Shown here in pieces: positions 55,166 to 64,000 of a DNA stretch of 64,000 nt. Under the pieces are notes generated by a model. It did no database searches. It worked only from the letters and a program-made list of their open reading frames with translations, and had not been told where the DNA came from. Position 1 is the first letter of the stretch; each line of letters starts with the position of its first letter. Origin of the DNA: Siphonodentalium dalli (taxonomy: Eukaryota > Mollusca > Scaphopoda > Gadilida > Siphonodentaliidae). The stretch spans positions 84,425,980 to 84,489,979 of the forward strand of contig CP136063.1 of assembly GCA_032622095.1 (NCBI GenBank), given 5' to 3'. The position numbers and the translations under genes are program-made.

Positions 55166-57016
55166 TATGTATTCAAGTCAGACATCCAGTTACCATTGCT
55201 ACAGCCAATCAAACTAAAGCTAGCCTCACAATGGCTACAAAAGGCGAGTCATTCTGCACATTTTGCACAAACCACCGCTGGTCCTGAATGAGAAATCAAT
55301 AAGATTCGAAACACGTAGACCTACAGGCAAGGGATTAGTTGATTATTTGTGTTATCCCCTGGAGAATTGTATTCTCATATCCCTCTTTTTATCAAACTTC
55401 ACACCAATAAAAGGTCAGCCGACCACAGTGTCCCCTGACAACGTGGCAAGTCGATGCTGCTATGTTAAAGAAATTTAAAAAAAATGTTAAAATGTTCTAA
55501 GTCGAAAAGGGTTAATAACTCTGTCAAAAAATAATTTTTCCGTCATCTATATACATGTTGCACATCTTCAATATATGGGCAACAATATTCTGAAGTTTCA
55601 AATCTCTGGGATGAAAACTGTAGGAGGAGATGATTACACCATGAAGGTACTCAAAAGTGTGACGCACAAACGAACGGAATGACAGAGCCCGTTTCTATAG
55701 TTCCCCTTTTCTTTCAGAATGTCGGGGGACAATAATCAACAATGGCTACCTTAGTACCAAATGTAAGTGTAGATAGTTAGTATCAATAGTGCATCGAACT
55801 CTACACATATATCCCTTGCAAAAGGATAATATAGAACAAATGGGTGCTCCGACATGGTAGAGGAAATTTATGGTTACACCAAAGTGTGCATCAATGACAT
55901 CAAAGTGACCACATTCCAACATAAAGGCATCTAAAACAAAGAAAATCTTATTCTCCACCCAACTCATATCATGTATGTCCATGATAAGCCCAACAGGACT
56001 ATCCATAATCTTTCCCAAATTCCAGACTGTTGAAATGCCAAATGGTACACAATTTGATGATCATTGTAATGGATGATTCCAGTCAGCCGTAGCGGAAGGA
56101 CCACAGCGGTTGCTTGGAGACACTGTCTGCTGAAGTACGTTGATGTGCTTGTGACACACACAAGAACATAACTGTTCTCGTTTTTAAATTAAATAATTTT
56201 AATGAGTGTCATGCAACATGACAAGCACTGTTATAGTCATGCATACATTTCCAACATCAGAGTTCAAATTGCTCGTTTAAAAAAACAGAAAGTATGCAAT
56301 GATATCCAAATTAGTGTAAACATATATGGCGTCCAAATTTTTATTCCGGCTCAATTCGCTGATTGGTAGAGAAAATCTGCTATAATTATTTGGTGGACAG
56401 CTGTGGAAAAATCCATCAAGTATTATGCCCCAGCAATGGCACAAACTCCAATGCAGTTTTCTGACAGTGGGTGAGGAGGCTCAGATGGCCATTGTAAACC
56501 CTCCAACACAAGGGGGAGGGCACTGTTTCCCACAGTTGGAATTCAGGCCTGGTTGAAGGTGGGGGGGGGGGTGCAGTTGGTTATTCAAAAAATTAAATCC
56601 CCCCCCACACAAACAAAAACCATCTATCCAGATCCCTGTCATGTTTGTAAAATTGTGACCATGCCTTTGGGGTAAATAACAAATTCAAAATGTCAGTAAT
56701 AAGTCATATTTCAAGAGACAAGAGACAATACTTATAAATTATCTATGGAATAAATCATTAGAAAGATTCTGAAGAGAAACATATAAATAAACATTTTAAA
56801 TTCACATATTTGTTACTCTATGAGAGTTTTGAAGAACCAACTCAATTGTCACATAAATTAGTATTGTCGACAAGCCCCACCAAATCTATCATTTACTCTG
56901 ATCCTGTTGGCATAAACCTAATAACAAGCTTAGAAATGACACTTACAACGATAAAATAACCCACTCTCCGCATGTACTTGTCACATGTAATAATATTAAC
57001 TTTATGTCAAGTTCAA
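55166..57016. other. 1.85 kb with one possible microexon and homopolymers
   Basis: Contains the microexon listed separately, an 11-bp G run (56561-56571) and a C run (56599-56606). 56353-56412 is similar to 61108-61167 (ATTGGTAGA-AAATCTGCT and GACAGCTGTGGAAA). Minus frames at 55746-56018 and 55964-56161 have no recognisable domain. Confidence 0.4.
55718..55762 (+). CDS. Possible 45-nt microexon
   Basis: A strong acceptor (CCCCTTTTCTTTCAG) and a consensus donor (AAAT|GTAAGT) bracket 45 nt. One frame is open through it and reads CRGTIINNGYLSTK. No partner exon was identified and the family is unknown. Confidence 0.25.
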
Positions 57017-57205
57017 GGGTACCCAGGATTGAATAATGTTGATTAGGGTACCCAGGATTGAATAATGTTGATTAGGGTACCCAGGATTGGATAATGTTGA
57101 TTAGGGTACCCAGGATTGAATATTGTTGATTAGGGTACCCAGGATTGAATAATGTTGATTAGGGTACCCAGGATTGAATAATGTTGATTAGGGTACCCAG
57201 GATCT
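57017..57205 (+). repeat. 29-bp minisatellite, six units plus a partial
   Basis: Unit GGGTACCCAGGATTGAATAA plus TGTTGATTA, starting at 57017, 57046, 57075, 57104, 57133, 57162 and 57191. Nearly invariant, so recent. Units are contiguous with no spacers. Confidence 0.95.
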
Positions 57206-57321
57206 CCTACATCTGGCCCAATAAGCATGATGTCATAGTCATCTGCTTACATTCAATAACACATCAGCGTCTCTAATCCACCCATGCCCATTTTCACAAC
57301 ACTCAATTTTATATATATTAT

Positions 57322-57568
57322 AGAAGGGCCCTGTGCCAATGCATTCTCTTATATATGCGAGTCGACCATAGGTCGCCTCGCATATATAAGAGAATGCATT
57401 GGCTTAACACATTAAAAATTATAAAATTGTTAAAGAATGTAAGAAAAAATGGTAAAAAGTGTTAAAAAAAGATTTTTTTTTAGGCCAATGCATTCTCTTA
57501 TATATGCGAGGCGACCTATGGTCGACTCGCATATATAAGAGAATGCATTGGCACAGGGCATAACTGTA
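57322..57568. mobile_element. Family B core, copy 5
   Basis: Near-identical to the 6755-6999 core of copy 2, differing at a few bases, but without the outer TTAA arms. A few bases of outer flank are shared on each side, so it derives from a long-form copy. Confidence 0.85.
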
Positions 57569-57740
57569 GGTATACATATACCGGAAGATGTTTCTATCAT
57601 AATTCACTTGCGTTTACAACTGAAAATGTTAAATATTCCAAAATCGCCCCAATCTTGTTAATTGTGTCTTTGAAAGAGGTTTCACCACATGATTGGACGA
57701 GATGTGGAGATCCTGGGTATATGATTACTCTAAGGAACAA

Positions 57741-58193
57741 GTCTGAGTTTAGTGTGCCTGTAATTTGCAGAATGAACTCCCCAAAGGGTGAATTTAGTGA
57801 TGCCAGTCCTTACCACGAGACGGGAGCGTTTGCTCTCGCACCCGTATGCACTCGCAATTTTAAATTCACGAGTGCTAAAATTTGCACTCGTCCATCTTGT
57901 CAAAATGTGGATGGTCACTGTAATTGTTGAATCAATATTTAACTATTTGAAGATATATTTAGAACCGTTCCCTTCTCAGTTAATTTATGGGCATGTGAAT
58001 GTGTAACTAGACATAGGTGTATCCCACATTGACATTTTGTTTGAGAATTATATTACGGGTGCAATTACACCGGTCTTCTTAATTGCGAGAGCAAATAAGT
58101 GCTCTCGCTGTATTTTCCTCATGGGAAGGACTGTGATGCTATCCTGCATAGCGGGCTAGCATCACTAAATTCACCCTCTGGGAACGTCATTCA
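57741..58193. mobile_element. Palindromic repeat family J copy 1, split by an insertion
   Basis: Left arm GAGTTTAGTGTGCCTG..GTGAATTTAGTGATG, right arm GCTAGCATCACTAAATTCAC. The insertion at 57805-58132 separates them. Confidence 0.75.
57805..58132. mobile_element. 328-bp hAT-like MITE in family J
   Basis: Ends AGTCCTTACCACGAG and the inverse of CTCATGGGAAGGACT. Flanks GTGATGCC (57797-57804) and GTGATGCT (58133-58140) form an 8-bp duplication with one mismatch. Inner arms repeat GTTTGCTCTCGC and its inverse. Confidence 0.75.
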
Positions 58194-58652
58194 GATTTTC
58201 CTAGATGTATGGACTGGTGTATTACACGAACCTCCGACTGGCAACTTTGGTCAGAATGTTATAGAAAACCACTGAGTATTTCGAAACAAATAAGGTATCA
58301 ACTTGTTTTTAAAATAATCTAGCATATGCTTGTAACAGTCAAAATGCTACATTTTGTGTCAGTTCCTCATATATTATGAGTCCTTGTTTGTGCTTGCCTC
58401 AAGCACTTTCAATGCGTGGTACTCACTAACCTCTAAAATATGTGATTTCCCCCACCATGAATACTGAAATATCATCTATCTGCTTTGTGTAGATCTATTG
58501 GGAGGGATAACTATAAATTATTTGTATGCACAGAATTACATAAGAAAGAGACGTGTGTATTCCACCAAATGGAGGATATAGAATAAATAAATGGCTTACA
58601 AGTCTTCATCTCGATCCAAGTCACTTTATACACACCAAGATGGATGAAACCA
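58194..58652. other. No gene recognised
   Basis: AT-rich sequence between family J copies. Confidence 0.4.
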
Positions 58653-58775
58653 AGCCTGAGTTTAGTGTGCCTGTCATTTGCAGAATGAGGTCCCCAGATG
58701 GTGAATTTAATGATACTATCCTGCATAGAGGGCTAGCATCACTAAATTCACCCTCGGCGGACATCATTCTGCTTA
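58653..58775. mobile_element. Family J copy 2
   Basis: AGCCTGAGTTTAGTGTGCC, CAGAATGAGGTCCCCAGA and the inverse arm TCACTAAATTCACCCTC; palindromic, about 123 bp. Confidence 0.8.
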
Positions 58776-58986
58776 GGCCTCATCTTCACTGGAAAGTTTC
58801 TTTATTATAAAATTTCTATAGAAACTTCTTCACATATTTCTATTTCTTTTTTAGTTTAGTTTCTCAATATCCCCAAATTGGCAGACGACACATTTCATAA
58901 TGAGGTTCCCAATGGGCATACCTCACAATATTCACCATTTGGGATCTTCAATCTGAGTCTATATCTCACATAGCAGGTGAGGCCAT

Positions 58987-59106
58987 GCAGAATGAGGTCG
59001 CCAGAGGGTGAATTTGGTGATGCTAGCCCGCTATGTGGGATAGTGTCACTAAATTCATCCTCTGGGGACCTCATTCTGCAAATGACAGGCACACTAAACT
59101 CAGGCT
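58987..59106. mobile_element. Family J copy 3, inverted
   Basis: GCAGAATGAGGTCGCCAGAG to AATGACAGGCACACTAAACTC, the reverse orientation of copy 2. Confidence 0.8.
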
Positions 59107-59226
59107 TGGATGAAACCTTTCTCACATAGCTATCAAAGTCATAACTCATTCAAAAAGCATTCACAATCATATCATCATCATTTGAGCAATAACCACTAAT
59201 GAAACAATATCATAGAAATAACTCTT

Positions 59227-59770
59227 TTACTCTTTGATGACGGGAGCTGCGCTGGTGCAGCAATAAATATCATGTGCCAATGCATTCTCTTATATATACA
59301 AGTCTCCCATAGGGAGCCACACACATATATAAGAGGACACACTGGCTTACAAGATCAATGTTAATATTGTTAGGCCAATGCATTCTCTTATATAAGCGAG
59401 GTGTCATTTAGGCTAGGGCTGAAATAATTCAGTGTGAATTCAATGTATCGTGAATTATCTCTCTAGTTTACATGTATACTATCTATATTTGACTCATCTA
59501 GCCAACAATTAAACTCCATTTTAGTTTAAAATGAACTCTGCCTCCAGTTATAACCTTGTGTTTCTGATAATTCAGGTGTTATTCATTTGCAAACACTAAT
59601 TTAGTGTATCGTGATATGTATCCTATCGTTGATTAGGTATCGTGATTCATATCGTATCGTGATCAAGTGTATCATTGCCGCCCTAATATAGGTGACTCAC
59701 ATATATAAGAGAATGCACTAGCACAGGGTTTTCTTAAAAATTCAGGAAGCTCCAGTCATCAAAGGGTTAA
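59227..59770. mobile_element. Family B copy 6, split by an insertion
   Basis: Left end TTTACTCTTTGATGACGGGAG is decayed. The right end GTCATCAAAGGGTTAA is intact with TTAA at 59767. The second hairpin is interrupted by 59414-59685. Confidence 0.75.
59414..59685. mobile_element. 272-bp hAT-like MITE in family B
   Basis: Ends TAGGGCTG and the inverse of CGCCCTA. Subterminal ATCGTGATTCATATCGTATCG motifs. Flanks ATTTAGGC and ATATAGGT could be an aged 8-bp duplication (6 of 8). Confidence 0.6.
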
Positions 59771-60087
59771 CAATACAATATACATATATGCACTTTTAAA
59801 GCTAATGGTGGCATCAGAATTCACATGTTGTTTGTACCAGTCAGGGCAACAGGTCAGTGCATAAGGTTCATGGCATCACTTAATAAATGTTATGATATAA
59901 CATGCTATCTACAAGAATGCCGTTATATTCAGGTTCTGTGAATATTTGGTCAAAATTAAGCACCAATGGAGATTTTGACACATACTAAGTAGTGGGAGGA
60001 GCTAATGGTTGCTATGAGACAAGGCTTCTCCAGAATTAGAGCCTGCCTACATGATATAGTATCTAAGAACATGTATACATTCTTTAT
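59771..60087. other. No gene recognised
   Basis: No feature I can support. Confidence 0.4.
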
Positions 60088-61087
60088 GGGTATGCGGCTT
60101 ATACGGACCCTGGCTCTTACGGACCCTGGCTCTTACGGACCACCGGCTGATACGGACCCTGGCTTATACGGACCCCGGCTCATACGGACCTCAATTAAAT
60201 TCTGCAATTTTCAAACTTATATTTATGAATTTAATATATAATTATGATTGTCTTTTCACACATATATCTGTATTAATTGAGAATTTCGATGATTTTTTTG
60301 GTAATTTTCAAACTTATATTTATGAATTTAACCGATTTTTTCGGTGATTTTCAAACTTATATTTATGAATTTAATATATAATTATGATTGTCTTTTCACA
60401 CATATATCTGTATTAATTGAGAATTTAGGTGATGTTCTGACTTGAAAAAGCATTTATTGAATTGTGCATGTTAATTAATCTCTTCGATGTTTTATAAACA
60501 CGCATGTGTGATCCCTTTATGTCGTTGTATAAACAGACACGTGGTGATAAATTATCAGTGAATGGTGATCAGGATGAATCCACTGAGTTTGATTTGTTAC
60601 GAAAACATGTTAGTAAAAACACAACTTGTTTCAACTGATTCATTGTCCGTTATATAAACACTCGTGTGTGATCCCTTTATATTGTGTTATAAACAGACAT
60701 AACTGGTATATATTCAACTGATTTATTGTTGACTGGCATAATTCCACAATGTCTAACTGTGCTTCATGTGGAGATACCATTCGGCATCGTCAGGAGGTTA
60801 TTGGCTGCATGCATTGAACCTGAATGTTCCCGCTTGACACATCGGGTTTGTGACAGAGGTGAGTTATAAAACAATTATCGTTAATTCTCGTTCACTACAG
60901 TCGTTCATTATCAAATAAACATAAAAAATAAAATTGTTTATGTTAATTGAGGTCCGTATGAGCCAGGGTCCGTATAAGCCGAGGGTCCGTATAAGCCAGG
61001 GTCCGTATCAGCCGGAGGTCCGTATGAGCCAGGGTCCGTATAAGCCAGGGTCCGTAAGAGCCAGGGTCCGTATCAGCGGGCATTCCC
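60088..61087. mobile_element. 1-kb element with inverted 16-bp tandem arrays
   Basis: Left end: six 16-bp units GGCTTATACGGACCCT. Right end: eight units in inverse orientation, AGGGTCCGTATAAGCC. Outermost bases GGGTATGC and GCATTCCC add to the TIR. TTTAT flanks both sides (60083-60087 and 61088-61092), a possible 5-bp duplication. The interior has a direct repeat (60218-60266 and 60355-60424) and a zinc-finger exon. Arrayed TIRs recall Mutator-like elements; classification is inference. Confidence 0.65.
60749..60858 (+). pseudogene. First exon of a zinc-finger gene inside the 1-kb element, frameshifted
   Basis: ATG at 60749 starts MSNCASCGDTIRHRQEVIGC. After about 60 nt the frame shifts by one and continues as IEPECSRLTHRVCDRG to a consensus donor G|GTGAGT at 60859. 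Cys and His spacing (C-x2-C, later C and H-x2-C) resembles the N-terminal PHD-like finger found in invertebrate genes derived from Mutator-like transposases with FLYWCH fingers. The resemblance is by eye. The 1-nt frameshift marks it as dead. Confidence 0.45.
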
Positions 61088-61184
61088 TTTATGCAGCAAG
61101 CGACTGCCTCAGTTGCCAATTGGTAGAAAATATCTGCTAATTATTTGATTGACAGCTGTGGAAATGTCCATTGTTGCCTGTCTA

Positions 61185-61473
61185 ACTGATTGATTGATTG
61201 GGGTTCAATGTTGTTTCAGCAACTAAGGCCATATCACGACATTGCCAGTTTTAGTGTTGGAGGAAATCCGCACATTTACGGCTAATATAACAGTGATTTC
61301 AATGGCTGATAAACTCGTCAACCATGTTTGGCAAACCACCGGCCATCGCGAGTAACTGCAACAGATAACGATTCGAGTTACAAAGTCCATGTAGATTTGA
61401 AACCTCATTGCCAGCGCTGGAGGGAGAGATGGCTTGGAGTTGTACCCCTAACCAATTGAGCAACCGAAGCCCC
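61185..61473 (-). mobile_element. tRNA-derived SINE
   Basis: On the minus strand the 5' end GGGGCTTCGGTTGCTCAATT begins a tRNA-like head: A-box region TTGCTCAATTGGTTAG, B-box region GAGGTTTCAAATC about 70 nt later. After the head the body runs to GATATGGCCTTAGTTGCTG, AACATTGAACCCC and an (AATC)n tail. Such heads with ATTG/CAAT tails are typical of molluscan and other lophotrochozoan SINEs. Pol III transcribed and mobilised by a LINE. Confidence 0.8.
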
Positions 61474-62241
61474 TTTTTTTAACCTGATCATAGTGGTAAA
61501 TTCATATTACAAGTAACCAGATCCTGGGACCGGTAATTTACAAGAGATTCAAATGAGTGGTCCTCCTGTTGGTGCTGCTTACTGTGCTGTGAAACAGAGT
61601 AAATTGTTTGTTCATCATTTTCCAGAATCTGCATCCAGACGAGAACTGAGTTTCAACAGACAACCACAAGTTGGATAATTCATGTGATATTAAACCACTG
61701 CAACGAATGTCATATGGACCACGATATACTGTGGTAAATTAATTTAATTACGCAAAATTGAACCAAACAACCACAGAGCTATTTTTTACTTTGGCAAATC
61801 CACAAATGTTAGTTTAGATACTAGTAAAACTTACATTCAACAAAACAAAACTGTCCTTGTCTTAAACTTCCGTATGAAAAGGTTTCTACACATGACTTGG
61901 AGGAAAATCAGTTCCGACTAGATCCCTCTAAGTCATCTCTCACACAAATTTCATACATCAAAACATGATTTTGGTTACCCTAAAATCTTTATGTAACATA
62001 TTTCTACATTCTCAGAAATATATCAAACAAAGTACGTAACATAGAAGTACAAAACATCAGTCAAATAACCTTACATTACACCCAAACACATTCCCTCAAT
62101 ACCCACGGTATTATGTCACACAAATATCACAGCGACCAATCAAACTTTGACTGGTAATAACTCACTGAATGCAACCAAATGCACAAGGTTCTAACCACAT
62201 CTCAATGAGTAATTTAAAACCAATGAACCCAGCCAGCCAAA
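61474..62241. other. No gene recognised; downstream of the host terminal exon
   Basis: About 770 bp. Its right part would be the 3' UTR of the minus-strand gene. No AATAAA was seen on the minus strand close to the stop. Confidence 0.4.
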
Positions 62242-62706
62242 TCAGGTTCCTGCTATATTTCGCCGCCGCATTTTCATCTTATCATGTTTCTCTACATCTC
62301 CTACCGGATTAATGTTGGATTTCGGAGGATTAATTATCTCAGATTGTTTTATTTCTGGTTTAACAGCCTTTGATTTGGCTTTCAGATCAGGTTGATTTTC
62401 AGTTTTTAAGAAACTTTTCAGATTTCCAGGCTTTACATCATTTGAAGGAACTTGAACCAGATTTCCAGATAAAAGTTTCCCAGGCTTTTCAGTAGCTTCC
62501 TTCATGGTATCACTTGGTTTGGTTCTGCGAAGTTTTTTTGTTTTCGTGAACTCTGCGACCTGTGCTCCAGCAACGACTGGAGGTTTATTTTGCTGTAGTT
62601 GTTGAAGCTGATTCTCAGCTTTCTGATGAACAGGAGTAGTCGGTCCACCAGGTTTAATTGTTGTCATGTTGTTGGAAGCGAGGGCAGGAGCATGGAGGAA
62701 GTAGAG
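62242..62706 (-). CDS. C-terminal coding exon of an unrecognised host gene
   Basis: On the minus strand a good acceptor (TTTGACATTTCATTTCAG) at 62707 starts a 465-nt exon open in phase 0 to a TGA at 62242. It gives 154 residues: a short LYFLHAPALASNN start, a Gln-rich stretch (QLQQLQQNK), then a long Lys/Pro/Ser-rich disordered tail ending KMRRRNIAGT. The tail has several basic clusters that would suit a nuclear protein. It is the best host-gene candidate here because splice signal, frame and composition agree. I do not recognise the family. Upstream exons would lie beyond 62706, with a family A MITE in the adjoining intron. Confidence 0.6.
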   Translation of the reverse strand, partial: LYFLHAPALASNNMTTIKPGGPTTPVHQKAENQLQQLQQNKPPVVAGAQVAEFTKTKKLRRTKPSDTMKEATEKPGKLLSGNLVQVPSNDVKPGNLKSFLKTENQPDLKAKSKAVKPEIKQSEIINPPKSNINPVGDVEKHDKMKMRRRNIAGT

Positions 62707-62730
62707 CTGAAATGAAATGTCAAAGATATG

Positions 62731-62947
62731 TACAGTAATGCCCTAAATAATCGACTCCTTAACCATAGCAGAATTATGGGTAATTTTTCAGGATTTAGTC
62801 GGAAATATGGCTTGTATGCATTCATCGGAAAGCTCTCACTGAGAGCTTTCCGATGAATGGCAACAAGCCATATTTCCGACTAAATCCTGAAAAATTACCC
62901 ATAATTCTGCTATGGTTAAGGAGTCGATTATTTAGGGCATTACTGTA
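62731..62947. mobile_element. MITE family A copy 6, near-perfect palindrome
   Basis: 217 bp from TACAGTAATGCCC to GGGCATTACTGTA. Arms match almost completely, meeting at GAAAGCTCTCACTGAGAGC. This copy best shows the intact family. It lies in the intron upstream of the host exon. Confidence 0.95.
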
Positions 62948-62958
62948 TATTAACCCTT

Positions 62959-63220
62959 TAACCCTTTCTAAAGTCTTTTCTAAATGGATTCTCACACTCT
63001 CTTTTAAAAGTATACATTGGAATGGTCTATTATTCATTTGAAGGGGTTTTCAGGAAAAACGAGCAGATGAAAAAAAGTAAAAGTGCAGAAAGATACCTAT
63101 TTTTAGAGGGAAATGTTCACATAATAAGTTCAACAAATGACTGCATTGTTGAACTTATTATCTAAACATTTCCAAAGGAATAATTACTCGTCAATGATTA
63201 TTTAGTAAAGAAAGGGTTAA
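62959..63220. mobile_element. TTAA-flanked MITE with internal hairpin
   Basis: TTAACCCTTTCT ends in both orientations with TTAA. Inside, 63115-63170 is a hairpin with ATAATAAGTTCAACAA arms. Its left TTAA is 9 bp from another TTAACCC (62950). Confidence 0.65.
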
Positions 63221-63278
63221 CAAAAATTGATTTTGAGGTGTGGATATCCCTGGTAATACTAAAATAAATAACAGACTT

Positions 63279-63527
63279 ATTATCCCTTCCATGACTGGAG
63301 CTTCTGAAATTTTGCGAAAAACCTGTTCCAATGGATTATCTTATATATGCGTGTCTTCCATAGGAAGCCTCGCGAATATCAAAGAATAAATTGGCCTAAT
63401 AATATTTAGCTTGACATTGTAAGCCAGTGCATTCTCTTATATATGCGAGTCTCCCATATATAAGAGAATGCACTGGCACAGGATCTTTAATGCTGCACCA
63501 GCGCATCTCCTATCATGAAAGGGTTAA
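63279..63527. mobile_element. Family B copy 7
   Basis: Decayed left end TTATCCCTTCCATGACTGG, right end ATCATGAAAGGGTTAA. Two hairpins are partly retained. Confidence 0.75.
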
Positions 63528-64000
63528 GTGAGTGAGGTACCTTCAGTACAATATGACCACTAGTTACAGAAAGTGGCCAGTCAAATAAATTATATGATAA
63601 ATGATAAAAACAGGCAATAAAACAGACAATAAAACATGTCAAAATGTTTCATGATCAATGCTTTCACATTCATCTTATCATGTTGCGGATTGAACTGCTT
63701 TCAAATTTGTATTGCTAAAGGGATCAGAGTCCTCTTTAATTTCATCTATCAGTAGAGAATTATATTAAGAAACAAATTTTTTTATTCAGTGCTGAAGAAC
63801 ATAAAAACCAGCGGAATTTGTTTCAGGCAATAAACTCAATTTGTAAGTATTTCAAGTATAAATGCTAACCCTGAAAAAGTTTCTTTAATGTACATATTAA
63901 ATTTCAATAGTTTCTATGACCAGACATCAAATTAGTGGACAGTGCAGGTGCAGGTGTTATAATTGATGACTTTTGTAAGAACCTCCCACTTTTGTAAGAA
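63528..64000. other. No gene called; weak minus-strand exon candidate
   Basis: On the minus strand, about 63678-63745 reads DEIKEDSDPFSNTNLKAV and then a stop, after a weak acceptor. It might be an alternative terminal exon of the gene at 62242-62706, but the evidence is thin. Confidence 0.2.

Noticed and set aside
57017-57205. CRISPR-like regular repeats
   Set aside because: Units are contiguous with no spacers, and the context is eukaryotic.

Overview
This window looks like nuclear DNA of an animal, most likely a marine invertebrate and plausibly a lophotrochozoan such as a bivalve. It is AT-rich, has no operons, and carries GT-AG introns, non-LTR retrotransposons, TTAA- and TA-flanked MITEs, and a tRNA-derived SINE with an (ATTG)n-type tail. 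The organism assignment is inference. No bacterial gene, virus, rRNA gene or CRISPR array was seen. Almost everything recognisable is mobile DNA. Host coding sequence is limited to a few isolated exons.

Layout. 0-13 kb is a mosaic of short non-autonomous DNA elements. It holds TA-flanked palindromic MITEs (called family A here), several TTAA-flanked families (B to H) that often abut and share one TTAA, a 1.85-kb TIR element inside a family A copy, and a 2.1-kb hAT-like element with an 8-bp target duplication that contains a nested TTAA element. One candidate host exon lies at 9.4-9.6 kb on the minus strand.

15.5-28.4 kb is one minus-strand CR1/L2-like LINE (LINE-1) broken by two later insertions. 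The first is a 4.07-kb TIR element (15539-19607) that holds a candidate four-exon gene. The second is a 5.3-kb L1/Tx1-like LINE (LINE-2, 22084-27378) with an intact 1,276-codon ORF2 and a 14-bp target duplication. 29.4-35.3 kb is a nearly complete plus-strand LINE (LINE-3). It has a PHD-finger ORF1 and an endonuclease/RT ORF2 in the -1 frame, and the overlap carries a textbook -1 frameshift signal.

35-52 kb holds minisatellites, decayed coding fragments (a Cys-rich minus-strand relic, CUB-like relics), a hammerhead-ribozyme-like Penelope remnant, and GC-richer repeat arrays rich in nuclear-receptor (TCAAGGTCA) and NRF1-type motifs. 52-64 kb returns to MITEs, a 29-bp minisatellite, hAT-like insertions, a 1-kb element with inverted 16-bp arrays and a zinc-finger exon, the SINE, and one convincing terminal exon of a host gene (62242-62706, minus).

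The genes do not form a pathway. The window is best read as a record of successive insertions. The least expected items are the LINE-3 frameshift signal, the spliced gene inside the 4-kb TIR element, the LINE-2 that lacks ORF1, and the chains of TTAA-flanked MITEs.
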